This document shows positions 5,871 through 13,056 of a stretch of DNA of 14,513 nucleotides, in pieces (position 1 is the first letter of the stretch; each line of letters begins with the position of its first letter). The DNA comes from an uncultured Oscillospiraceae bacterium (GTDB lineage Bacteria; Bacillota; Clostridia; Oscillospirales; Oscillospiraceae). The position numbers were made by a program, and so were the translations under genes. The stretch is from positions 1 to 14,513 of the forward strand of contig CANRHF010000032.1 in the NCBI GenBank assembly GCA_947630345.1, written 5' to 3'. The notes under the pieces are model-generated. The model saw nothing but the letters and a program-made list of their open reading frames with translations. It had not been told where the DNA came from and made no database searches.

Positions 5871-7562
5871 TTAACCGCTGCCGCCGGCGCCTACGCCGCC
5901 GCCGGTGAGCAGATCGTCGGGGATGCTCATGATGATCTTGCAGATGACCTCGTCCCGGGGGTCGTAGCGGGAGTAGGACTCCTCCTCCCGGGAGATCAGG
6001 GCGTCGGTATCCCGGTCGTATTTGCACCGGTAGGTCTGCACCTCGTAGCCGGTATAGGGGGTGACAATCACGTCTCCGTCCACATAGTGGCCCTCGTTGC
6101 CGAACTCCATCTCCTTATACACGGTGGTGTAGTCGATGGTCTCCAGAATTTCATATTCCAGCTTCACATAGTAGTCCTTGTCGTCAATGCCCAGGAGCCG
6201 GACGGTGACCTGGTCCGGTTCCAGACTGGCTTCGATGCGCAGGGGATACTTCGTAGAGTTGCGGAATTTGAAATCGATGGTTCCCCAGTTGATGGTGGCG
6301 TCCATGCCCAGAGGGACATAGGTGGGCGCGAACATATGGCAGTCCCGCTCCACGATCTCCAGATCCGCCACCATAGTGCAGTAGTACAGCGTGGAGGACA
6401 CCTGACAGATGCCGCCGCCGATGGTCTTTACCGTCTCGCCGGACACATAGGCGTCCCCGGGGCGGTAGCCCTTCTCCTCAGTGCGTTGGCCCAGGGTGTC
6501 GTTGTAGGAAAACACGTCCCCGGGCTGCATCACCAGACCGTTGATGGCCTGGCAGGCCAGGCGGAGGTTCTGGGTCCGGTCCGTGTCGCTGGGGTCGTAG
6601 GGGGAGGAGTAGGAGGCCAAAACATCCCGGAACTGATTCGTGACGGTGGCCGCGGTGACCGCGGGCTCGATCCGCTCCAGGGGGATCCGCAGCACGTCGC
6701 CGGGCTGGGCGGCGCTGAGCTGGGCCCGGGCGTCCTCCAGATCAAAGCCGTAGCCGTAGCTTCCCGGAGACAGGACGGTGTAGGTCTTCTCGTCGATCTC
6801 GGCGTCTACCGGGGCCACATAACAGCTCTCATAGATGGCATCCAGATCCACCGACGCGATGCCCATCTGCTCCTGGGGAATCTCCACAAGGAACCGATTT
6901 TCATTGTAAGCCTCCAGGATCTGCCGGGTCAGGGCGTCGGCGTCCAGGCTTAATTCGGTGCCCAGGGTGATCACCAGGGTCTGGCTTTCGGCGTTGGGCT
7001 GATCCATCGCCAGGCTTGGCTGTTCTCCTTCTAAATGCCACTCCGCGCCGGTCTGAAATTCCGCGCCCAGCATACTCACCGCCCGGCTGATCGCGTCCAT
7101 ATCCAGGTTGAGGCGGTTCGTCAGGTCCACCGTATAGCCGTCGGTCCGGGCCTGCTCCTGGGCCTGTTCCTGCTCCTGCTGAGAGCCCCGGCGGCCGTAT
7201 TCATAGGCCTCCCGGGCCACAGCGGCGGCGTCCAGCTGGATCTTGGTGCTTTCGGGGTTCAGCTCGACGCTCTTTTCGCCCACTCGAACCACCATGGCCT
7301 GCCGGTTGTAGGTGTCGTCGGCGGCCCTGCGTAGGGCGTCCTCCGCCTCCTTCTGAGTCATGCCGCCCAAATCGATCCCGGCGGCGAAGACTCCTTGATA
7401 GATGGTCCCGCCGCTTTCCCAGGGCTTGGTGATCAGCAGGAACAGCGCGGCCAGCACCGCCACCAGTAAAACGGTAGCCAGCACGGCGATCAGCGCTGCG
7501 TTAACTGGAGGCTCCTGCCGGGCGGTCTGATGCTTGCCCCGGTATTTTTTCTTACGAGCCAT
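5871..7562 (-). CDS. VanW-domain membrane-anchored protein with putative peptidoglycan-binding region
   Basis: A 563-residue envelope protein. A basic N-terminus (ARKKKYRGKH) precedes one hydrophobic helix (about 21-44), so it should be anchored with the bulk outside the cell. The middle region (about 60-300, including GVFAAGIDLGGMTQKEAEDAL) fits the PG_binding_4 / YoaR-type domain. The C-terminal part holds the VanW domain from about 305 to 435, with QPGDVFSYNDTLGQRT and the hallmark GGGICQVSSTLYY (Cys386). It ends in a Gly-rich tail. VanW proteins occur in some vancomycin-resistance clusters but are common in Firmicutes without resistance, and their activity is unknown; nothing here suggests a resistance cassette. 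The ATG at 7562 follows GGAGGAGGAAAGG. Lies 102 bp downstream of mfd with its own promoter. Confidence 0.9.
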   Translation of the reverse strand: MARKKKYRGKHQTARQEPPVNAALIAVLATVLLVAVLAALFLLITKPWESGGTIYQGVFAAGIDLGGMTQKEAEDALRRAADDTYNRQAMVVRVGEKSVELNPESTKIQLDAAAVAREAYEYGRRGSQQEQEQAQEQARTDGYTVDLTNRLNLDMDAISRAVSMLGAEFQTGAEWHLEGEQPSLAMDQPNAESQTLVITLGTELSLDADALTRQILEAYNENRFLVEIPQEQMGIASVDLDAIYESCYVAPVDAEIDEKTYTVLSPGSYGYGFDLEDARAQLSAAQPGDVLRIPLERIEPAVTAATVTNQFRDVLASYSSPYDPSDTDRTQNLRLACQAINGLVMQPGDVFSYNDTLGQRTEEKGYRPGDAYVSGETVKTIGGGICQVSSTLYYCTMVADLEIVERDCHMFAPTYVPLGMDATINWGTIDFKFRNSTKYPLRIEASLEPDQVTVRLLGIDDKDYYVKLEYEILETIDYTTVYKEMEFGNEGHYVDGDVIVTPYTGYEVQTYRCKYDRDTDALISREEESYSRYDPRDEVICKIIMSIPDDLLTGGGVGAGGSG

Positions 7563-7609
7563 TTCCTTTCCTCCTCCGCAAAGTGAGAGCTCCTCTTTTC
7601 TGTGGTATT

Positions 7610-7637
7610 ATTGTATCACAGTTTTCCGTAAATTCAA
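7610..7637 (-). promoter_or_regulatory. Promoter of the VanW-domain gene
   Basis: On the minus strand TTGAAT (7632-7637) and TACAAT (7610-7615) are 16 bp apart, and the -10 is preceded by TGA, an extended -10 motif. It lies in the mfd to VanW-gene gap, 48 bp before the start codon, so the gene can be expressed apart from the prs-pth-mfd unit. Confidence 0.75.
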
Positions 7638-7646
7638 TGGCACGGG

Positions 7647-7666
7647 ACAAATTGTAACAAATTGTT
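7647..7666. repeat. Tandem 10-bp repeat upstream of the VanW-gene promoter
   Basis: ACAAATTGTA (7647-7656) is followed directly by ACAAATTGTT (7657-7666). Each copy contains ACAA-N-TTGT, a small palindrome, so the two sites are one helical turn apart. They lie 9-28 bp upstream of the -35 box, where activators or an AT-rich UP element act, and run into the mfd stop codon. Confidence 0.45.
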
Positions 7667-10600
7667 AATTTCCGGGAACCACGTTCGCGTATTTTCCCAG
7701 GAAGGCTTTGGCCTGCTTCAGACTGTCCACCCCGCCGGCCAGCCGGAGCCGCAGCACCGGTACCTTGCTGTTTGCCAGCAGCTGCACCCGGTTCTTGTAC
7801 TCCGGCATGGCGCATAGGGCGCTGACCGCCTGGAAATCCAGCTGCCCCAGGGTGAACAGCAGATCCCCGGCCTTTTGCCGAATGTCCCGGATGCCCAGGC
7901 TCTTGGCCTTTGCCCGGAGCAGGGCAATGTCGATCAAATTGAGGACTCCCTTGGGCGGCTCGCCGTACCGGTCCACCACCTCGTCCAGCAGGTCGTCAGC
8001 GTCTGCCTGGGTGCGGATGGCCGCCATCCGGCGGTACAGATCCATCCGTTCCTCTCCACGGGCCACATAGGAGGCGTCCACGTTGGCGGTGACGTTGAGA
8101 TCGGCGGTGCAGTCCGGCTCCCGGGGCTTTTCCCCCCGCTCCTCCAGCACCGCCTCGTCCAGGAGCTTGAGGTACATATCGTAGCCCACGGAGAGCATAT
8201 GCCCCGACTGCTCCGCACCCAGCAGATTGCCCGCGCCCCGAATTTCCAGATCCCGCATGGCGATCTTGAAGCCGGAGCCGAACTCGGCAAAGTCCCGGAT
8301 GGCGGAGAGCCGCTTTTCCGCCACCTCCGTCAGCATTTTGTCCGGCCGGTAGGTGAAGTAGGCGTAGGCATGGCGGGTGGACCGGCCCACCCGGCCTCGG
8401 AGCTGGTGGAGCTGGCTCAGGCCGAACCGGTCGGCGTTTTCGATGATCAGGGTGTTGACGTTTGGAATGTCCAGACCCGTCTCGATGATGGTGGTGCACA
8501 CCAGGATCTGGATCTGCCCGTCCGCCATGGCCTGCATCACTTCCCCCAGAGCGTCCTCGCCCATCTTCCCGTGGGCCACGGCGATGGAGGCTCCGGGGAT
8601 CCGCTTTTTTAGGGCGGCGGCGCACTGGTCGATGGTCTCCACCCGGTTGTGAAGATAGTAGACCTGGCCGCCCCGCAGAAGCTCCCGCCGGATGGCGTCG
8701 TCCAGAATGGCGGGGTTGTGTTCCATGACGAAGGTCTGCACCGGGTACCGGTCTGCCGGCGGCTCCTCGATGGTGGACATGTCCCGCAGGCCCGACAGGG
8801 CCATGTTCAGCGTCCGGGGGATGGGGGTGGCGGAGAGGGTCAGCACGTCCACGCCTTTGGACATCTCCTTGAGCCGTTCCTTGTGGCTGACGCCGAAGCG
8901 CTGCTCCTCGTCCACGATCAGCAGGCCCAGATCTTTAAACTCCACGTTTTTTTGCAGCAGCTTGTGGGTGCCGATGATCACGTCGGTCAGGCCGGCGCGG
9001 AGATTTTGTAGGGTTTTCTTCTGCTCGTTGGCAGAGCGGAACCGGCTCAGCACCTCGATATTCACCGGGAAGCCCCGGAACCGGCTGACAGCGGTCTGGT
9101 AGTGCTGCTGGGCCAGCACCGTGGTGGGCACCAGAATGGCGCACTGCTTGGAATCCATCACGGCCTTCATCACCGCCCGGAGGGCCACCTCGGTCTTGCC
9201 GAAGCCCACGTCCCCGCAGAGCAGCCGGTCCATGGGGGCGGGGGATTCCATATCGGTCTTGATTTCCCCAATGCACCGGAGCTGGTCGTCGGTCTCCGGG
9301 TAGGGGAAGTTGTCCTCAAATTCCTTCTGCCAGGGGGAATCGGCGGCGAAGGCGAAGCCGGGCTGCCGTTTCCGGGCGGCGTAGAGCTGGATCAGCTCCC
9401 CGGCCATATCCTTGGCGGCCTTCCGGGCCTTGGCCTTGGTCTTCTGCCAGGCGTCGGAGCCGATTTTATTCAGCCGAACGTTGGCGTCCTCCCCGCCGCC
9501 AATGTATTTGCTCACCAGGTCCAGCTGGGTGGCGGGGACAAAGAGGGTATCGGAGCCCTGGTAGGCGATTTTAATGTAGTCCTTCACCGCCCCGTCCACC
9601 TTGATCTGCTCCATGGCCACAAACCGGCCGATGCCGTAGCTCTCGTGGACCACCAGATCTCCGGGGGTCAGGTCTGTGAAGGACCGGAGCTTCTGCCGGT
9701 TGGTGGCGGCCTTTTTCACCTTCCGCCTGGGTGCCTCCCGGGTGATCAGCTGGCCCTCGGTGAGGACCGCCAGCTTGGCCTGGGGGTACTCCATGCCGAA
9801 GGGCAGGGTTCCTTCCGCCAGGAAGATCTGTCCCGGCCCCGGAAGCTCCTCCAGGGGAATCCGAATGGAGGCGCTGATGCCCCGGTTTTGAAGCAGCTCC
9901 AGCAGCAGCTCTGACCGCCTGCGGGTGCCGCAGAGGACCAGACTGGCAAAGCCCAGATCCTGATAGTGCTTGAGGTCCCCGGCGGCGGTGTCCAGACTGC
10001 CGGCGTAGCTGGGAAGCTGCTTGGCGGCAAGGGGCAGCAGCTGGCGGGGTAAATTTTCCTCGGGGTAGGAGGCCCCGCCGAAGGCGTCCAGGTAAACGAC
10101 GGTCTTGCCCTTCAGCAGTCCGCAGAAATCCTCCCACTGGCAGACGTAGTCGCACAGCTCCCCCATGACGGCCCCGGTTTGAAGCAGACTGTCCAGCTGA
10201 AGGCCAATCTCCTCGGTACGGGTGCGGGCGGCCCGGTGGAGCCCCGCCTGGTCGCAGAGGACCACCACCGCTCCCTCCGGCAGATAGTCCAGCGCGGTGG
10301 TCATCTGGGGATAGATCAGGGCCATGTACCGGTCGGAGGCGGCGTTTTGAGCCCCGTTTTCATATTTTTCCAGGTCCTTTTCCAGGGTGGCGATCAGGGC
10401 CTCGTTTTTGTTCTTCCGCCGCTTTTGGCGGGCGATCAGACCCCGCAGGTCCTGGCACAGCCCCTGGATCCCCTCCGGGTGGAGGGCCGGCTGGGTTTCC
10501 CCCACGGGCAGGACCGTAACGGATTCCACATTTTCCGTCCGCCGCTGGGTGTCCGGGTCGAACCGGCCCAGGGCGTCCAGGGTGTCTCCGAAAAATTCCG

Positions 10601-11174
10601 CCCGGAAGGGCTGGGCGTCGCCGGGGGAGAACACGTCCAAAATCCCGCCCCGAAGGGCAAACTGCCCCGGCCCCTCCACCATGGCGCACCGGTTGTAGCC
10701 GCCCTGGGTCAGGCGGTCCAGCAGCGCGTCCAGGGGATAGTCCTTCCCCAGCTCCAGGGTGAACACCGCCGAAAAAAGGACCGCTTTCGGCATGGTGCGC
10801 TGGCTCAGGGCCTCCCAGGGCCAGATCTGTAGGTCCTCCTTTCCCGAGGCCAGGCCGTAGAGAGCGGCCAGGCGCTTCTGCTCCCATTTCCGGCTCACCG
10901 CCGAGGCGTCGTACAGGGTCAGCTCCCGGGCGGGGAGGATGGACGCAGTGCGGCCCAGAAAATCCTTCAGCTCCTCCTGAAGCCGCTTGGCGGCCATGTC
11001 GTCCTGGCACAGCACCACCATGGGCGCGGTCAGATCCTGCCGCAGCCCCGCGATCAGATGGGTGCGGTTGATCTGCCCGATGCCGGTGACGGCGGCGGAG
11101 CGGCCTTTTTTTAGGGTTTTCAGCAGAATCGGGTATTCCGGCAGGGCATTGAGGGCAGAAAGAAGCACAGACAT
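7665..11174 (-). CDS. mfd: Transcription-repair coupling factor
   Basis: Mfd (1169 aa; family about 1150-1180) is a DNA translocase that displaces RNA polymerase stalled at lesions and recruits UvrA for excision repair. The N-terminal part (about 1-350) has the UvrB-like fold, including the stretch ALRGGILDVFSPG. A CarD-like RNA-polymerase-interaction domain spans about 495-575 (TPGDLVVHESYGIGRF). The superfamily-2 helicase motor follows: Walker A GDVGFGKTE with Lys660, DEEQRFG (755-761), TLSATPIPRTL, and motif VI QLRGRVGRS (about 919-927). The C-terminal TRCF domain contains ERMDLYRRMAAIRT and VVDRYGEPP. All key motifs are intact. The ATG at 11174 has GGAGG 7 nt upstream. Third gene of the prs-pth-mfd run, 69 bp after pth. 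Confidence 0.98.
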   Translation of the reverse strand: MSVLLSALNALPEYPILLKTLKKGRSAAVTGIGQINRTHLIAGLRQDLTAPMVVLCQDDMAAKRLQEELKDFLGRTASILPARELTLYDASAVSRKWEQKRLAALYGLASGKEDLQIWPWEALSQRTMPKAVLFSAVFTLELGKDYPLDALLDRLTQGGYNRCAMVEGPGQFALRGGILDVFSPGDAQPFRAEFFGDTLDALGRFDPDTQRRTENVESVTVLPVGETQPALHPEGIQGLCQDLRGLIARQKRRKNKNEALIATLEKDLEKYENGAQNAASDRYMALIYPQMTTALDYLPEGAVVVLCDQAGLHRAARTRTEEIGLQLDSLLQTGAVMGELCDYVCQWEDFCGLLKGKTVVYLDAFGGASYPEENLPRQLLPLAAKQLPSYAGSLDTAAGDLKHYQDLGFASLVLCGTRRRSELLLELLQNRGISASIRIPLEELPGPGQIFLAEGTLPFGMEYPQAKLAVLTEGQLITREAPRRKVKKAATNRQKLRSFTDLTPGDLVVHESYGIGRFVAMEQIKVDGAVKDYIKIAYQGSDTLFVPATQLDLVSKYIGGGEDANVRLNKIGSDAWQKTKAKARKAAKDMAGELIQLYAARKRQPGFAFAADSPWQKEFEDNFPYPETDDQLRCIGEIKTDMESPAPMDRLLCGDVGFGKTEVALRAVMKAVMDSKQCAILVPTTVLAQQHYQTAVSRFRGFPVNIEVLSRFRSANEQKKTLQNLRAGLTDVIIGTHKLLQKNVEFKDLGLLIVDEEQRFGVSHKERLKEMSKGVDVLTLSATPIPRTLNMALSGLRDMSTIEEPPADRYPVQTFVMEHNPAILDDAIRRELLRGGQVYYLHNRVETIDQCAAALKKRIPGASIAVAHGKMGEDALGEVMQAMADGQIQILVCTTIIETGLDIPNVNTLIIENADRFGLSQLHQLRGRVGRSTRHAYAYFTYRPDKMLTEVAEKRLSAIRDFAEFGSGFKIAMRDLEIRGAGNLLGAEQSGHMLSVGYDMYLKLLDEAVLEERGEKPREPDCTADLNVTANVDASYVARGEERMDLYRRMAAIRTQADADDLLDEVVDRYGEPPKGVLNLIDIALLRAKAKSLGIRDIRQKAGDLLFTLGQLDFQAVSALCAMPEYKNRVQLLANSKVPVLRLRLAGGVDSLKQAKAFLGKYANVVPGN

Positions 11175-11197
11175 ATTTTTTCCTCCACGTCACAATG

Positions 11198-11224
11198 CGG
11201 AAAGGGGAGTTTTTCCCCTTTCCG
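11198..11224 (-). promoter_or_regulatory. Intergenic stem-loop between pth and mfd
   Basis: CGGAAAGGGG (11198-11207) pairs perfectly with CCCCTTTCCG (11215-11224) around a 7-nt loop. No T-run follows on the minus strand, and the mfd ribosome site is 11-12 nt beyond it, so it is not a typical terminator. It could tune mRNA stability, act as partial attenuation, or shape access to the mfd ribosome site. Confidence 0.55.
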
Positions 11225-11243
11225 TGGCGTTATGACCGTTTTT

Positions 11244-11840
11244 TCAATCGATTTTTCCGTTGAACCGGTTGGCGGCCTCGCCGACGCCCCGGGTGACCAC
11301 CCAGAGGGCCGCCTCCGCCGCCCGGTCCAGAGCCGGCAGGAGTTTTTCCTCCTCCGCGGCGGAGAATCGGGACAGGACCCAGTCCGCCAGATCGTAGTCC
11401 GGGTGGGGCTTGGCCCCCACCCCGATCTTTACCCGGGGAAAATCCTGACTCCCCAGCTCCGAGATGATGGATTTGATGCCGTTGTGGCCCCCGGCGGAGC
11501 CGTCCCCCCGGACCCGGAGCCGACCCGGCTCTAAGGAGATGTCGTCAAACAGCACCACGATCCGTTCCGGCGGGATCTGGTAGTAAGAGGACATGGCAAG
11601 CACCGCCCGGCCGGACAGATTCATATAGGTCTGGGGCTTGAGCAGCAGCAGCCGCCGCCCTTGGAAGTCCGCCTGGCCGTAGAGACCCTGGAATTTCAGT
11701 TTATCCACCTTGCAGCCCAGTTTCCCCGCCAGGGCGTCCAGGGCCCGGAAGCCGCTGTTGTGGCGGCTTTTCTCGTACTCTGTCCCAGGGTTTCCCAGAC
11801 CGGCGATGAGCCAGGTCTCCTTCTTTGGACCGAACAACAC
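11244..11840 (-). CDS. pth: Peptidyl-tRNA hydrolase
   Basis: Cytoplasmic esterase (198 aa) that frees tRNA from peptidyl-tRNA dropped by ribosomes. The Pth fold and active site are complete: GLGNPG (14-19), catalytic His27 in SRHNSGF, KPQTYMN with Asn74, Asp100 in FDDISLEPG, and GGHNG (117-121) with Asn120, matching the E. coli His20/Asn68/Asp93/Asn114 set. The length is normal. The start is GTG at 11838-11840; only one base separates it from the prs stop and no good ribosome site is visible, so it probably depends on ribosomes finishing prs. The N-terminus from this start (MLFGPKKETWLIAGLG) is about as long as in related proteins. In Bacillus the equivalent gene is spoVC, also downstream of prs. 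Confidence 0.95.
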   Translation of the reverse strand: MLFGPKKETWLIAGLGNPGTEYEKSRHNSGFRALDALAGKLGCKVDKLKFQGLYGQADFQGRRLLLLKPQTYMNLSGRAVLAMSSYYQIPPERIVVLFDDISLEPGRLRVRGDGSAGGHNGIKSIISELGSQDFPRVKIGVGAKPHPDYDLADWVLSRFSAAEEEKLLPALDRAAEAALWVVTRGVGEAANRFNGKID

Positions 11841-11841
11841 G

Positions 11842-12807
11842 TTAGAACAGGTCCGCGATGGAGGTGCCGCCGTGGATGTGGGAGATGGCCCGGGCGAAAA
11901 TGGGGGCCACGTCCAGCTGGCGGATCTTGTCGCAGGGCACCTTTTCCGGCAGGGGGATGGTGTTCAGGAATACCATTTCCTGAATGTAGCTGTCCTGAAT
12001 CCGCTGGTAGGCGGGGCCGGACAGCACGCCGTGGGTGGCGCAGGCGTAGACTTCCTTGGCACCGCCCACCTCTACCAACGCCTTGGCGGCGTTACACAGG
12101 GATCCGGCGGTGTCCACCAGGTCGTCGTAGAGCAGGCAGGTCTTGCCCTTCACGTCGCCCACCACGTTCATGACCTCGCACTCGTTGGCCTTCTGGCGGC
12201 GCTTGTCCACAATGGCCAGGCCCATGTGGACCTTGGCGGCGAAGGCCCGGGCCCGGGCCACGGAGCCCACGTCGGGGGAGACTACCACAAACTCGTCGTG
12301 GGTAAACTGATCCTCGGGGAATTTGCTGAGATAGTACTTGACAAAGGAGGGATTGCCTAAAAGATGATCCACGGGAATATCGAAGAAGCCCTGGATCTGG
12401 GCGGCGTGGAGGTCCATAGTCAGCACCCGGTCCGCGCCGGCGGCGGTGATCATGTTGGCCACCAGCTTGGCGGAGATGGGGTCCCGGCTCTTGGCCTTCC
12501 GGTCTTGGCGGGCATAGCCAAAGTAGGGGATAACGGCGGTGATCCGGCCGGCGGAGGCCCGGCGGCAGGCGTCGATCATGACCAGCAGCTCCATGAGCCG
12601 GTCGTTGACGGGCTTACAGGTGGATTGGACCAGAAACACGTCCGCGTTGCGAACGGTCTCCTCCAGGGAAACGGATGCTTCACCGTCCGCGAAGGTGGTG
12701 ACGGTGCTTTTCCCCATTTCCACTTGCAGCTCCTGGCAAATGGTCTTGGCGAAAGACGGACTGGAGTTGCCGCAGAATACTTTGATGATATCCTCGTACG
12801 CAACCAT
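11842..12807 (-). CDS. prs: Ribose-phosphate pyrophosphokinase (PRPP synthetase)
   Basis: Makes phosphoribosyl pyrophosphate from ribose 5-phosphate and ATP (321 aa, family about 315-320), the precursor for nucleotides, histidine, tryptophan and NAD; cytoplasmic, usually hexameric. Visible signatures: PYFGYARQDRK (94-104) of the ATP site, DLHAAQIQGFF (132-142) of the metal-binding signature, the segment DKRR (201-204), and the PRPP loop DDLVDTAGS (228-236). The loop has Ser where many homologues have Thr, a mild change. ACATHGVLSG and the C-terminal SIADLF are also family-like. The ATG at 12807 has GAGG about 10 nt upstream. First gene of the unit with pth and mfd, divergent from uvrA. Confidence 0.96.
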   Translation of the reverse strand: MVAYEDIIKVFCGNSSPSFAKTICQELQVEMGKSTVTTFADGEASVSLEETVRNADVFLVQSTCKPVNDRLMELLVMIDACRRASAGRITAVIPYFGYARQDRKAKSRDPISAKLVANMITAAGADRVLTMDLHAAQIQGFFDIPVDHLLGNPSFVKYYLSKFPEDQFTHDEFVVVSPDVGSVARARAFAAKVHMGLAIVDKRRQKANECEVMNVVGDVKGKTCLLYDDLVDTAGSLCNAAKALVEVGGAKEVYACATHGVLSGPAYQRIQDSYIQEMVFLNTIPLPEKVPCDKIRQLDVAPIFARAISHIHGGTSIADLF

Positions 12808-12863
12808 TTTGGAATACCTCGCTTTATTTATTTCTGCTCCCTCCCGGGAAGCGGTACTGCCCT

Positions 12864-12893
12864 ATTATAACACCCGCTCCCTGGAAAAAGCAA
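12864..12893 (-). promoter_or_regulatory. Promoter of prs
   Basis: On the minus strand TATAAT (12864-12869) is preceded by TGT, an extended -10, 56 nt before the prs start codon. The best -35 is TTGCTT (12888-12893) at 18 bp spacing, only a partial match, acceptable with an extended -10. Confidence 0.65.
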
Positions 12894-12969
12894 CACCGGA
12901 AACGCGGAAATTCCACCGAAAATTGCCGGGGATCGGAAAGAAACTTCTGTAAAAGCGACGAAAAGCAAA

Positions 12970-12985
12970 AAACGAAATTTTGTTT
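12970..12985. repeat. Imperfect 16-bp palindrome upstream of the uvrA promoter
   Basis: AAACGAAATTTTGTTT matches its reverse complement at 14 of 16 bases and ends 10 bp before the uvrA -35 box. It lies between the divergent prs and uvrA promoters and is operator-like, but does not match the Gram-positive LexA box. Confidence 0.35.
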
Positions 12986-12995
12986 GAGATTCCTC

Positions 12996-13024
12996 TTGCG
13001 CCCCGTCCCGGAACGTGGTACAAT
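12996..13024 (+). promoter_or_regulatory. Promoter of uvrA
   Basis: TTGCGC (12996-13001) and TACAAT (13019-13024) are 17 bp apart, with the uvrA ATG 33 bp after the -10 box. Confidence 0.7.
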
Positions 13025-13056
13025 AAAATGAAAATATTTGATCCGAGGAGCAAGCA

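Noticed and set aside
5847..6953. A 368-codon plus-strand frame opposite the VanW-domain gene
   Set aside because: Shadow of the real minus-strand gene; no ribosome site, composition dominated by Gly/Val/His.
5871..7562. VanW-domain gene plus ddl as a vancomycin-resistance cluster
   Set aside because: There is no vanH, vanX, vanS or vanR, and the ligase has the Tyr-type omega loop of ordinary D-Ala-D-Ala ligases.
13008..13022. LexA/DinR box over the uvrA promoter
   Set aside because: Only the left half GAAC is present; the right half GTTC is missing.
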